The position numbers were made by a program, and so were the translations under genes. DNA of 64,000 nt from Gnetum montanum (Eukaryota > Streptophyta > Gnetopsida > Gnetales > Gnetaceae). Of the stretch, positions 11,660-23,793 are shown piece after piece. Below the pieces are notes generated by a model, which made no database searches, was not told the DNA's origin, and saw nothing but the letters and a program-made list of their open reading frames with translations. Each line of letters starts with the position of its first letter. Position 1 is the first letter of the stretch. Where the stretch lies: the NCBI GenBank assembly GCA_015680685.1, contig MNCI01009308.1, positions 3,996-67,995 on the forward strand, given 5' to 3'.

Positions 11660-12640
11660 AAGTAATAAACAAGTGGTCAAAAGCCTTTGCCTGGTCATAT
11701 CCCAAATTAACTGGAATAGATCCTAGGATATGCCAGCATAGGATTTACACTGACCCCTTCATGAAACCTCGAAAACAACCATAGAGGCGATTGAACCTAA
11801 AATTGAAGCAAGTAGTAAAAGAAGAAATAGAATAGCTTCTTAAAGCTGGGTTCATATATCCCATTGCTGATAGTGAATGGGTTAGCCCTCTGGTGATCGT
11901 GCCTAAAAAGGGAGGAAAATGGAGCGTGTGCATAGATTTTAGGCTGCTAAACATGCAACATTTTAGGATCACTTTTCATTGCCATTCGTTGACCAAGTCT
12001 TAGACACCATAGCAGGGCATCACTATTACAGTTTTTTGGATGGCTATAGTGGATACAACCAAATACGAATAGCCACAGAAGACCAAGCCAAGACAACGTT
12101 CACAAGTCCTTGGGGAATGTTTGCGTATAGAAAAATGCCATTTGGCTTGTATAATACTTTTGCCATGTTTCAATGCCTAGTTCTAAGCATATTCCAATAG
12201 TAGATAGGAAACGGAGTGGAAGTCTTTATGGATGACTTCTCCACCTATGGAACAAGTTTTGATCAAGCCTTGGACTGATTAGAGCAAGTGCTGAAAAGAT
12301 GCGTAGAAACCAATCTAAGGATCAACTAGTAGAAAAGCCATTTAATGGTTCAAGAAGGTGTAGTACTTGGGCATAAGGTTTCACATGCAGGAATAGAGGT
12401 AGACCTAGATAAAATTAGGGTCATCCAAGGAATAACCCGTCAACTGGAAATCGTCAACGACATTCAGTCATTCCCTGGATACACTGGCTACCATAAGAGA
12501 TTCATTGAGAACTTCTCCAAGATTGCCAAACCATTGGTAGAGCTAATAAAGAAGGACGTACCTTTTGAGTGGACCAAGGAATGTGAACGAGCATTCCAAA
12601 CCCTGAAACAAAAGCTAGTAGAAACTCCCATTCTATAAGC
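11660..12640 (+). pseudogene. Reverse transcriptase of element A (frameshifted)
   Basis: Ty3/gypsy RT motifs in order: AFAWSYPKLTGIDP, then GFIYPIADSEWVSPLVIVPKK and KWSVCIDFRLLN; after a frameshift near 11970, YSFLDGYSGYNQI with the first catalytic Asp, PFGLYNTFAMFQ, and VFMDDFS (aspartates at 12231-12236, the YxDD box with Phe for Tyr). LGHKVSHAGIEVD and the thumb/connection region at 12345-12638 follow. Several in-frame stops (for example around 12200 and 12325) make it non-functional. Confidence 0.88.
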
Positions 12641-13000
12641 TCCTGACTGGTCCAGACCATTCCACATCATGACTGACATGTCCAATTATGGCTTAGGAGT
12701 CGTACTTACACAATTAGATGACCAAAAACACCCATACTACATCCACTTAACTACACAACTACAGAGAAAGAATTAATGCTTGAAGTGTTTGCACTAGATA
12801 AGTTTAGGCACTATGTGTTAGGATACAAATTGTTCATCCACACATATCATAGTGCAATATGGTTCCTTATGAACAAGCCAATGGTTAGCCCTCATATTAT
12901 ACGATGGTTGGTAATCCTATAGGAGTTCAATCTAACGATGATGAATCAGAAAGGCACCGAGAATGTATTTGCAGATCATTTATCTTGATTACGCTGGGAT
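12641..13000 (+). pseudogene. RNase H of element A (broken)
   Basis: FHIMTDMSNYGLGVVLTQ opens the domain (family: DAS..GIG.VL.Q). After a frameshift, EKELMLEVFALDKFRHYVLG and NVFADHLS end it (family: KEL.A....F..YL and N..ADALSR). Stops interrupt the middle. Confidence 0.8.
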
Positions 13001-13149
13001 AGAAAAGAGGATGAATATGTAATGTCTAATCATTTTCTTGATGAAGCCCTCTTTGCTGGTGTAGTGAATAACCAACCCACGGAGACAAACTAGTATAGTA
13101 GCATTCTCACCTAATGGTATAGTATCTCCTTACTCAACAAACACCACAG

Positions 13150-13974
13150 GAGCTAGAATTTAGGAAGAAACAACAGTTTCTTCAAAGATCCAAGTACTTC
13201 ATGGAGATCAATGGACAACTTTACAAAGTGTGTCCTGATGGCTTGGTTCGATGGTGCATGCCCAAGGTAGACCAACTGAGAGTTCTCCAAGACACTCATG
13301 AGGATCCTTTTGGGGGTCACTATGCAGGGAGATGAATGGCTATTAAGATCTTGCTTGCAGGATATTACTGGCTAACATTATTTCAGGATGCCCATCAATT
13401 TGTCCAATCTTGTGAGCACTGTCAATGTGATGGGGGAATGACTGCTAAAATGGAGGATCCGCAACAATGGATTAAACCATGAGAACCTTTTGACATTTGG
13501 GGAATAGACTTTATGGGGCCCATTACACTAATGTCCAATGGAAAAGCTTACATTGTAGTTTCCATAGACTATCTAACAAAATGGGCTGAAGAAGCTACTG
13601 TTAAAGACTGCACATCATCTACAGCTACACGATTTGTGCAACAAAAAATTGTAAATAGGTTTCGTGTGCCACATGCACTTATTTCGGATAATGGAACACA
13701 CTTCACAGGTGCAACTTTTCGAAAGTTAATGCAATGCTTAGGGGTTGAACATAAATTGACTACACCTTATCACCCCCAAGCTAACGGACAAGCTGAGGTC
13801 ACTAACAGGGAGATCACTAAAATACTGACTAGGACAATTTGTAGATATAGGCGAGATTGGAGCACTAAACTAAATGATTCTCTTTGGGAATACTGCTCCA
13901 CTTGGAAACTCCCTATAGGCTACTCTCCCTATGCGTTAGTGTACGGAAAGCTTCCAACGCTTCCGATTCAAACT
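13150..13974 (+). pseudogene. Integrase of element A, catalytic triad intact, truncated by gap
   Basis: A zinc-binding HHCC region (THEDPFGGHYAG, then CEHCQ) is followed by the catalytic core. The triad is present: Asp at 13507 (GIDFMGP), Asp at 13687 (SDNGTHF) and Glu at 13795 (GQAEVTN), with exactly 35 residues between the last two (D,D-35-E). Two stops (about 13335 and 13481) precede the open stretch from 13513 to the N gap. The C-terminal end lies in or after the gap; no chromodomain is visible. Confidence 0.9.
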
Positions 13975-14140
13975 NNNNNNNNNNNNNNNNNNNNNNNNNN
14001 NNNNNNNNNNNNNNNNNNNNNNNNNNNNNNNNNNNNNNNNNNNNNNNNNNNNNNNNNNNNNNNNNNNNNNNNNNNNNNNNNNNNNNNNNNNNNNNNNNNN
14101 NNNNNNNNNNNNNNNNNNNNNNNNNNNNNNNNNNNNNNNN
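13975..14140. other. Assembly gap (166 N)
   Basis: Run of N at the end of the integrase. Confidence 0.99.
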
Positions 14141-16254
14141 ATAAGAGATTGTTAGTCAATGTGCAATAGACCAATCCCTTCCATGAACTTAGATGGCCAG
14201 TGCAGATAATACCTTTGAGAAGGTAAAACCTTGCTCACTATTTTAGATCTCCTCCTTCCAACTCAATCATGGGGGAGACAGCCACCTTTGCTAACCATTT
14301 GAGGCCCTCTGTTCCTTTTTTAAGTTTTTGTTTTACACATTTTTCTTTTACAAATTTTTTTAATTTTTCTTGTTTTTGTTTTGCAACATCGTTTATACTT
14401 TCTCATTTCTTTGTGTGACTATTTGTTTTTTTTTTTTGTTTTTGTTATTGTTATTGTTTTCTTGTTGTTTTTTTATCTTTGTTTATTATTTTTCTTTTGT
14501 TAGATTCGTCACCTAATAAGTGCTCCTGATGGTGGTATGAACTATATTCTATTGATTACTAATGTTTGGTTTTTACCTTTGAGCTATAATGTTGATACTA
14601 AGGTATGGTTCTTTTGATATAATAGGCAATGAGTCCACGTCATCCATGCATCCATGAATTTCTATGGTCTCTCTTGGCTTGGAACTGTATAGTCCTCTTC
14701 TATAATAATAAAACTATTAATGAATTCGTGATTGGGCATTTCTCAAACTAAGGAAGGGCTCAAGGACTGAAAAGGGTGTGACTTCAAAGGGATTTGATGC
14801 ATTTGTGCTAGCTATTCTCTTGGGTGCTTGGATGTTTTCTTCTTGAGTTTTCCTTAACATTCCGACATTGCTCCATTATCAGGAAGTTGAGCCAATAAAA
14901 ATAAGTCTTTGCATGGTGTGGTTCTCACACAAAAGTAAAAGAAAACAATAGTGAGAATTCAAAGCACACCCCTTAGACAAAATAATCATCTGGGCTACAA
15001 GAACTGGTTATGGAACTAAACAAACATGTTCCCTATAACTAAGGCTCTTTCTCACTTTCTACTTCTCCCTTTCTCATTTCCTCATAATGGTGTTGACTCT
15101 CTAGTGGAAGCATTCTTGTTACTTCAGGTGGATGGATTCGCCAAGTGTATTAATGCGAAGTCACTGGATGTGGATTGTTTGAGGCTGGATTTGAATGAGA
15201 TCTACTTAGTCACATTAACCATGAATACACAAGGGGTTGTACACCACCTTGTTCTTAGGACTCCATTCCATTCTCTTCTTCCCATCATTCTTTCTCCATT
15301 TTCCACCTCATTTCCAGTTGTATGAGTAGTCTATATTTTGGTTAATGAATTTTTTCTCTTTGGTGAATCCTTGTGGTTAAGACTTTAACTCTTGCTTCCA
15401 AATGACATTTCTAGAGCCTATGAACTCTTTGAATGTGGGTTTGTCAGGGCATAAAGGGCATGAGCCTGCTTTGGGGAGGACCCACTAGCATTCCTATTTG
15501 GTGCATCAATTAACTTCTTTCCCTTAAATATTTTTGCAATCAACATTTTTTGTTTTGTTCATTCCCATCTATGAAATCCATTTTATAGGTGTTTCCATTA
15601 TTTGTTTTTCTCCATCTTTCTTATTCCTTACCTTTTTCCATTCTATCGCTATCGGAGGATCACTCTTAGTCATGGGGGCCCTGGTCCAATTTTTTCAATT
15701 TTTCCTAACCCCTACACCTTGGGTAGTCTCCAGTGTTATATCTCTAGAATCCGTATTGACCATATCACAACTTAGCCAATGGACCTTACACCAAGGCAAG
15801 GTNTTCCGACAAGGCAAGGTATCAAATATATTGTTATTTACTTATCTTTTCTCATAATGACTGTGTTGTGTGTGCAAATGGAAATCATACAGTAATGGAC
15901 TGGACCTAGAGGAAACACTCAGGATGGATTGGTGCTAGAACGGTTCTGTAAAGAACAAGATTTATGGCACAGTTATGGATGGACAATGGAAGGTGCAATC
16001 TTGGCGATGACAATAACACGTCTTCTCCTTTTCTCTCTCTCTCTTCTCTCTCAGCTACCAAATAAGGTTGGATGTCAATTGTGTATAGTGTTCACTCTTG
16101 TAGTCATGAACACTAATGTTGTCATGTATTGTAATGTTGATTCGTTCACGTGTCATCCCATTCACCACTAGTTGTCATTCAATTCAATAATCCCATACCT
16201 TCCCAATATTTTGTAAGAAACTCGAGCACAAGTTTTCATTCAGTCATGGGGGTA
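14141..16254 (+). other. Non-coding 3' region of element A
   Basis: About 2.1 kb between integrase and 3' LTR, T-rich at 14310-14510. Short reading frames (for example 15026-15325 and 15534-15857) show no domain, and I see no envelope-like gene. A polypurine-like CATGGGGGAGA at about 14268-14278 resembles the true PPT. The 3' part matches element B at 28030-29883. Confidence 0.7.
16246..16254 (+). other. Polypurine tract of element A
   Basis: ATGGGGGTA directly before the 3' LTR, identical in element B at 29875-29883. Confidence 0.85.
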
Positions 16255-17051
16255 TGATGAACCATGATATCATAGCCACCACGTGATATCGCATACGCGA
16301 TATTGAATCCTGCCTCATCTTCTATAAATAAGAGGCGGCGGCACCCTTGGTCCCAAGGTAGTTAGACTTAGACCCTTAGCCAAATTCTTGTAGTTTTTTT
16401 ATTCTAGAGTTAGAATTATTTCTATGTGCCCACAGTAGGAGTCATAGAGTGAACAGATCTTTATTAAAGCAATTTGTACCTGAGCACAATTTTGTGTACG
16501 GAAATAAAGACAAACTTTATGATAAACTTTGTAGCATACAGATTAAGCCAATTATTAATTAATTATTTTTTAATGTTTTCCTAGTTAATTAATATCTCTC
16601 TCAACCTTCAACCTCCTTAGTTAAATACACTCAGTATGATCACTTTGAGCATGTATGTAGCGCTTGGTAACCCAATAACAATTAGCATTTGGTAATCCCA
16701 GCAGCATTGCACTAGTTTAGGATGTGTACGACAAGTGGGAATGGATACTGGTGTTAGTAACATTTAGAACTTAGTTAATGAATAGTTAATGTAAGTTAGC
16801 CACTTAGTTCTCTCTCCATCTCCTTTATTAGCATAAGACATAAAAAATACAAAAGCTATAAAAATCATATACCTCAAGCTTACTTAACCATACAACCATA
16901 ACAATACAAGTAAGTTTGGGAAGACAATGATTGATTAACCCTGAGTGTTCCATTAAGGCATGTAAGCACTTAGTCCTTGGAGTTCGACCTGATCGTGCAT
17001 GAAACGCTTGTATTTGTATGGTTGAGTGTAGGGGTACCTCACCACTCATCA
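16255..17051 (+). repeat. 3' LTR of element A
   Basis: 797 bp, TGATGAAC to CTCATCA, with TATA box at 16323-16330. Its R-U5 part is homologous to the family 2 solo LTR at 36279-37165, while the U3 differs. Confidence 0.92.
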
Positions 17052-17056
17052 ACAAT
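17052..17056 (+). repeat. Target-site duplication of element A (right), ACAAT
   Basis: Identical to 7474-7478. Confidence 0.9.
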
Positions 17057-18390
17057 AATCCTCAATAAGAGTGGTATGATGACATAAATTTTTACCTAAT
17101 GCATGGTGAACCTCCACAAAACCTAACTACTTCTCAAAATGATGTTCTATGTAAATGATCAAAATAATATGTCACTATAGCTCATAACACATTATGTTGA
17201 AGGTCCTATAATGGTGTATTGTTAGTATGCTTGAGTAAAGTAGAAGTCCATACAGTCCTAGAATAGGTACATGAAGGCATATGTGGGGGACATATAGGAC
17301 CTTGAGCCATGGCCATCAAGATTAGACACTTACGATACTATTGATCCTATATGGAAAGTTATTATCTATAGAAGGTGAAGACTTATCACATCTATTAATG
17401 GTACCTAAACCTTATACAAATGCCACCAACTACATTACATACTACTTAGATCACATGGTCATTCCAAGGATGGGGAATTAACAAAATTAGAAGTATAATT
17501 TCTAAGTATTATGTAGGGCATAGCTTCATCATCATTGCAATTGAGTATTTCAGGAAGTAGCTTAAAGTTATTCCTTTGAGAAAAAAATAACACAATAGGT
17601 CTATAAATTTGTCTTAAATGACATAGNAAGGAAGTAGCTTAAAGTTATTCCTTTGAGAAAAAAATAACACAATAGGTCTATAAATTTGTCTTAAATGACA
17701 TAGTATTTAGTTTTGGCCTACCTTTAATTATCATCATAGATAACATAAAATAATTTAGCAGCTAAGATATACAAAGCTTTTTTCAACAATTAAATATCAA
17801 ACACTCTTTTTCATCACCCTATTATCCATAAGCCAATGGTAGAGCTAAAGCAAGTAACAAGGTCCTCATAAACCTTCTAAAGAAAATGTTAAATAATGGT
17901 AAATGCAATTGTCATGAACAACTCTTGTATGTTCTTTGTACTTATAAGACAATCTTTACAACTATAATTGAAACCACAGCATATAGCCTAGTTTATGGAT
18001 CTGAAGCTATTTTGTCTCTTGAATTGCAGCTTCCATCCTTAAGGGTAGCTCTATCTAAATTCATCAAAGATGAGTAGAATAATGATTTGGATGCCATTAA
18101 CCTCAATTCAATGGAAGAGTGACAAATACAAATGCTTACCAACATTGAATAATATCAGGAGAAGTAGAAACAACATCACCTTCATGATCCTAATTGACAA
18201 AAGATCAAGGAATGAGACCTTGTCCTCAAGGCCATGTATGAACATGTAGAAATTTTCTCAACCAGTTGGGAAGGACTTTCTTATTTACCAAAGCCTATGG
18301 TAGCAAATCATTTAAGTTGATGAACATGAAAGACAATGAATTAACCAATCTAGTCAACCATTCCTATCTTAAACCCTATTATATATAATG
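17057..18390 (+). pseudogene. Integrase relic of the Tat-type element (3' part)
   Basis: Continues the host element interrupted by A. 17190-17340 is the zinc-binding part (HIGP-like, RHLRYY). 17510-17760 is the core (FIIIAIEYF, VIPLRKK, FSFGLPLIIIIDN). 17886-18077 is an open frame with LLYVLCTYKT and YSLVYGSEAILSLELQLPSL, a classic Ty3/gypsy integrase C-terminal signature (family: PY.LVYG.EA.LP.E). 18230-18380 holds FTKAYGS and NELTNLVNHSYLKPYY. Many stops. 17552-17626 is repeated after the N at 17627, an assembly artefact. Confidence 0.8.
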
Positions 18391-18614
18391 TTGACATATA
18401 ATGTTAACCTATTTACTTGTAGCCTTTATTTGCCTTTATCTATAGGTTGGGACAAATGATTGACATCAATGATCCAAGTAACATACGACAAGAAAGCTTG
18501 CATAACCTCTTATCTCCTTTTGGCATCTCAAAATACTATAATCTTTGTATGAATCTATACAGAAAGAAACAAATTTCTCATTTTTTGCCAATTATAATCC
18601 ATGGTGGTCTATAT

Positions 18615-20639
18615 TTGCTTATTACCTCATGTCTTTGTAGTAATCTCATGTATTCTTTAACTTTCTTTCTTATCTTCTTGGAGTTGTGTTTAGAGGATGA
18701 ACCTGAAGTCATGATAGAGGTATGACTCATCATAGTAGTGAGTTACTACATGACCTCACACATGTCATTTAACTAGCTTNCAGATGTATGACTCATCACA
18801 GTAGTGAGTTACTACATGACCTCACACATGTCATTTAACTACCTTGTTTGACCTTGCTAATAGTGCTTACCTTACATCACTTCCATTACCCCTCTTGAGC
18901 CATAACCTCATAGCCAAACCTTAACCTTTCTTAGCTTCCTAACAATGAAAACCTATGTTTGACATTCATGCACCATGTATATGTAACATCTTCATCTATG
19001 TGCTCTGCTGGTTAAGTTCATTGAATTACTAGACTCCTCATCTAATAGTAAAATGAAATAAAATTTGGCCTTAGTAATGAAACTCAATGAAGGTTTTTCT
19101 CCCATAAAAAATGGGAGAAAAATCCAAGAAAGCCAAGAGGCTAATGTGCCCTGAAGTTAATCAAATCAACAACTCTTAAAAATTAAAAAAGAGAGAGAGA
19201 GCCAAGTGACCAAAGAATCCTATGACAAAGTGCTAGTTTCTTTAAACATTAGCAAGTAACTAGTAGTTCTAGCATGAAGCATGAACACCTCAATAGCCAA
19301 AAAACATGTCACTATGTTATAACCATGATGTCGAAACATTTGAAATTCTTTACTAGCTTGTTCGACCATTCAAATAGCCAATGTAACCATTATCTCATCC
19401 CAAATTCTTTACATCCCATTTCAACCTTATTTCACCATCACAAGTACCCATTAACATAATTCAATAACTATAAAATCAACTGTGTAGTAAGAGTGTTGGT
19501 AATGAGCCTGCAGTGGTGTTTCACATTCTTTGTTAATGTCTCTCAAGTTAATCCTCAAAACATCAACAAAGACGAGGTAATGAAACATCTCATTAAAAAC
19601 TCATATTATAAACAAGAAGCCTGGTATCCAAATTTCATCATGTAATTTGATTGGATTCAACAGCAAACATAGATGCCTTGATGTTCCTTAAAAATGCCAT
19701 CATATGACCTTGTTTTGAACAAATTTTAGGTTCTTTTAAAATATGTAAAATAGAATTCATGGCCCACAAGCTATGAGATTTATTATACTAGCATATAAGA
19801 GCTAAAAAGTTACAAACATTGCCAAGTTTGGTCCCCAAATGTCAAAAATGCTAGTGCCCCATATGTTATAGTTTTAGGCCCTGAAAATGGTCAAATACAT
19901 TGGTATTTCAAGAGAAAATAGTCAAAAATGTTAGTCTCTTAGATGCGACAATTTTGGACCATGAAATTAGTCCAAATATGCTATGTAATTGTCATAGTAC
20001 ATATGGAAATGTAACTTACATAGCAAAAAAGAATTCAAAGCATATTTAAACAAGATTTAGCATCATTTTTTGACTTTTTGATAGGTCGTTTCGACACATA
20101 GAGAAGAGCATATTTAGAGAAAAAATAGAGACCTAGTTTTAGCAAAGAAAGAAGAAATTAGTGTAAATTTCATAGCTTTTTACAACCATTTCTTAATGTA
20201 GATTACTAAGAGAAGAAAAGCAACATTTATTGCAGTGCAGATTGATCAAGAAACTAGTACAGAACACACCTTGGTGCCTACATTAGATTTCAAAGCTATT
20301 TTTGTATTCTCAAGCTTTATAAAGCTAATGATCTATGTCATTTTGAACCTATTTTACATCAAACTTTTTTTTACAATATCAATATAAAATTTACAATCAT
20401 TTTTGCCCATATTTCTTGCATATTCTCTACATTTCTTAGTCTATTCTTAGGTCTATCATTGAGCCATTATTCCATATGCTTTCACTCATTTATGGTTACT
20501 TAATTTGGTAATATACTTTATAAGTCTTTCGGTGATTGAAAAGACCACCTAAGATACCCCAGATCCTTTTCAAGGACTGTGGATCTTAAGGTTAAAACTA
20601 TTCACATGGATTTTTTCAAGCTTCCAGCACCAATTTGTT
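18615..20639. other. Non-coding part of duplication unit 1
   Basis: AT-rich, matched by 37752-39714. No conserved reading frame between the two copies; frames at 19274-19459 and 38347-38532 are co-linear but short and featureless. A near-duplicate of 18721-18779 follows the N at 18780 (artefact). Confidence 0.5.
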
Positions 20640-21350
20640 CTATTACTACATCTAACCTTTCCTAGACATCTCCTATAAAAACCTAGCTCTTGGCCAAGAT
20701 GTCTCATCTAGGCTCAAGATGTCTCATCCATATTCGATAAGTCTCATTTGAGACATCTCACTTGCTAGGGCTAAACACAAATATGTTTGTATTAAGGTTT
20801 GGAACCTCCAATTGCCTTTTAAAAAATTCCCATAGATCCTAAATCCCCTTAAGCTCATCAAAATAAGCCTAAAACACCATAGAACTTGCCAAAACATATA
20901 TGTATGGTAGAATAAGGGAATTGGAAGAGGTGTCCTGACACCAGCCCTCCCATCCTTTAAAATGTCATGCTAATGATCTTTCACAAGTTGGAAGGAACCA
21001 TGCCCCAATGACTCAAGGCCATCACAACAATCATGATTTAATACATTACAAACATGAGAATGAGTATTATTAGAGATTTTGGTTTTGGGCTTCCTTTGCT
21101 CATGTAGCCTTCTCCTCATGCCCCATCATGCTTCCTTCATTTGAGCATCTTCTTGGAATGATTCCCTTACATTTCCATGATGACCCAAACCTGCAACAAA
21201 TAAAGAAAAAGAAAAAGGACTATACTTTCTTAATCTAACATCCTTTCTTCACTTATTTTTCCCCTTCTTCATCTTCTTCTTGGTGCTTGGAATACTACCA
21301 TTTAGCTTCCTTTCATCATTAGCATCACCATGTAGATTTCCTTCACATTG

Positions 21351-21646
21351 CTCATCCATTTTATAGGCAAGATAATCAAATCAATCAACATGCTTCACAA
21401 ATTCATCATTGCTATAATCAAAAGAAAGCATCTTCAAATTCTAGAAAATCATATAATTATCAATTTATTCACTTACATTAATAATGACCTTCTCACATCT
21501 CATCCATTTTATAGGCAAGATAATCAAATCAATCAACATGCTTCACAAATTCATCATTGCTATAATCAAAAACAAGCATTTTCAAATTCTAGAAAATCAT
21601 ATCATTATCAATGTCTTCACTTACATTAATAATTACCTTCTCACAA
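21351..21646. repeat. 148-bp tandem duplication present only in unit 1
   Basis: Two adjacent copies, each opening CTCATCCATTTTATAGG (21351 and 21499). Unit 2 has one copy (from about 40431), so it arose after the segmental duplication. Confidence 0.85.
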
Positions 21647-22451
21647 TACTCATCATCATAAAAAATTACAATTATCAGTCTTCCTTTTACTAACAATGGC
21701 ATCAAAATTCACAACATGACTCTTAATCCCATCACAATAATAATGATGATCATCATTACCATTGAACAAACCACTTCCAATTTGAAGTGAAAAACTAGTA
21801 TCCATCACACTAGCTTCAACATGATAGAAATTAATACCATCAACAAGGTATAGAACAATTGCAAAAAGAAAGAGTATCATGCCTTCTATTTATATCTTTG
21901 ATCCTCATTGAAGAAGTCCCTTGATCTTTGTCACTATTTTGACTTTGATCCTTCACCTCCCATGACTTATGAGGTTGGAAGTCTCCTTGATTAGCAGCAT
22001 ATACCATCTAAGACTTTGAAGATCTCTTGGTTCCTTTGATGAAGCTCTTGATTTCCTTCCTTGAAACCCTTGAGTATTGAGCATTCATTTGCTCAATAAG
22101 AGATACTAAAGAACTCCCTCTCTCATTAATCTTTACTTTACAAGAACCCTTCATCTTCCTTTCCTTATTAATGGCTAAATGATATTCTCTCTATTTTCAA
22201 AATATTTCCAAAGTTATTCTTGAATTTCTCCATATTCCTTCTTGAATTTTTTGCAAAATCTTAGTGCTTGTGGACCTTTAATTTGGAAAGAACATCTGGC
22301 ATTTCAGCCACAAAAGCCTTAAAGAAGTCCTTTAACTCTTAAATCTCTTGTCCAAGATCTTAATTAGTCTTCTTCTTAGGAGCTATACCTTTCTTCCAAC
22401 CTCTTACAGATGTGTGGAATCCTCTAAACCTTTGCTCCAATACCAATCTGG

Positions 22452-23344
22452 TGTAGGGGTGGTACCTCAATAGGCCCCAATAGGACCCAATTCATAACAT
22501 CCAAGAAGATCTAGCTTAAAAAATAAAAAAATAAAAAAGTAGATAAAAATTCTATTTCATTAAGAAAAATTTCATAATATAGAGAAAATACATCAAAGAT
22601 GAGGAGCCAAGCTTAAGTTACAAATCTTCCAAGGATTTTAAAGGCCACACTTATTCCCTCTCAATACTCAATAACTAACAATGGAGCCCAAAGGTTAAGA
22701 CCAAACACTTATAAGAGATTTTCTCAACCTCTCTCAAGTTCTTTCCCTTACCTCTCACTTAATTTCCTTGTAGAAGCTCCCTTTTTGGACAAGCTCTTCC
22801 TCCCTCAAGAGCTCTCTATCTTGCTTTTAGTATAGGTTAGGTACTAACAATGGTCAATTACATCAATATTTATAAGCAACCAAAAGACAAGAAACCTAGA
22901 AGTCATTCCTTAACTCAATTTTAAGTTATTTAGATGTTTCTCAAGTCTTCTCATCTTCTCCCTAATTGTTTCCATCTTGCTTAGGCTATTTTCAAAATTG
23001 GGATGGGTGTTTTCAAAATTTTCTCCATTTTTACAAGTCATCTTTGATCTCTCCTATACATCACTTACAAAAACCTAGCTCTTGACCAAGATGTCTAGTG
23101 ATTTTTTGAGACATCTCATTAACAATGGAGATGTCTTATTTGAGATGCCTTAGGTTATGGTGAGACTGCTCAGGGCTAAATACAAAGATGCTTGTATTGA
23201 GTTTTGGAACCTTTAAATGACTTCAAAAAAGTCCCCATAGATCCTGGAACCTCCTAAACTCATCAAAATGAGTCAAAACACCTTGAAATCTAACAAAACA
23301 TACATGTAGGATAGAACAAGGGAATTAGAAGAAGTGTTTCTACA
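22452..23344 (-). repeat. 5' LTR of the small element, copy 1
   Basis: Ends TGTAGGGG and TTTCTACA on the plus strand, the inverted TGTA/TACA termini typical of LTRs. The PBS lies six bases inside. Confidence 0.7.
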
Positions 23345-23788
23345 CCTCTCCCATTATTCATTCTCCATCTCTTCCATTCCATTCTTATCCATGATTATAT
23401 GTGGAAAAAATTTTATTAGGCAAAGTAGAGGATCAGATCTCTTCATCCAAGGAAACTTGCATTTGATGCTAATATCTCACTTGTTGTTAGAGAGTCAAAA
23501 GTGTCTCATTAACAAGTTTTATAAGGACAAGAAATATAAGTGCTTCCTACGGTAAAGATCCACTTTTGAATCCTTAGTAGATGGATATTCCAAATGAGTA
23601 AGCTAACACATATCTCCTAGTTATGGTGAGGATTTGAATTGAATAAAGCACTTGATTGGTCATCCACCTGTATGAGTGTTGACTCTTCATGCTTCATGGT
23701 TTTCTCATGATAAACTCTCTTCCATTCATCTTATTTGTGCATGTAATTTATTATTCTTGGTGCTTTGATCATTCTTTCCTTTTTCTAA

Positions 23789-23793
23789 CCCCT
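23789..23793 (+). repeat. Target-site duplication of element B (left), CCCCT
   Basis: Identical to 30967-30971; the unoccupied site with a single CCCCT is at 43061-43065. Confidence 0.93.

Larger units (their letters stand above)
7479..17051 (+). mobile_element. Element A: complete Ty3/gypsy LTR retrotransposon (decayed)
   Basis: TGATGA...CTCATCA LTRs at 7479-8082 and 16255-17051, target duplication ACAAT, tRNA-Asp primer-binding site, gag-protease-RT-RNase H-integrase in that order, and a polypurine tract next to the 3' LTR. Domain order and integrase sequence place it in Ty3/gypsy; the tRNA-Asp PBS fits the Athila/Tat (non-chromovirus) side, but the lineage is unresolved and no chromodomain is visible. 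Stops and frameshifts occur in every domain. A 166-N gap removes the integrase end. It is nested in an older Tat-type element. Confidence 0.93.
20640..23344 (-). mobile_element. Small LTR element with initiator-Met-type PBS, copy 1
   Basis: On the minus strand: 5' LTR 23344-22452 (893 bp, TGTA...TACA), PBS at 22445-22434 (TGGTATTGGAGC, 10 of 12 bases of the Ty1/copia PBS), a 1.5-kb internal part without recognisable pol, a polypurine tract (GGATGGGAGGGCTGG, minus strand, about 20957-20941), then a 3' LTR starting TGTCAGGACACC at 20940 that is homologous to the 5' LTR for only about 300 bp. The size and lack of pol point to a non-autonomous element. A 353-bp deletion at 21843-21850 removed most of the reading frame kept in copy 2. 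Confidence 0.65.

Noticed and set aside
13884-14174. Reading frames running through the N gap (also 28362-29348 and 28485-29321)
   Set aside because: N runs cannot contain stops, so these lengths are artefacts.
14141-16254. Envelope-like gene after integrase, as in some Athila elements
   Set aside because: Frames are short and lack signal peptide, membrane or coiled-coil pattern.
18721-18840. Apparent 60-bp tandem repeat around the N at 18780
   Set aside because: Absent in unit 2 and centred on an N, so an assembly overlap.
20590-20640. Possible further PBS (CCAGCACCAATTTG) left of the partial LTR
   Set aside because: No matching tRNA recognised and no LTR end beside it.
21348-21693. Two similar frames in tandem
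   Set aside because: They are the two copies of a 148-bp tandem duplication in non-coding element DNA.
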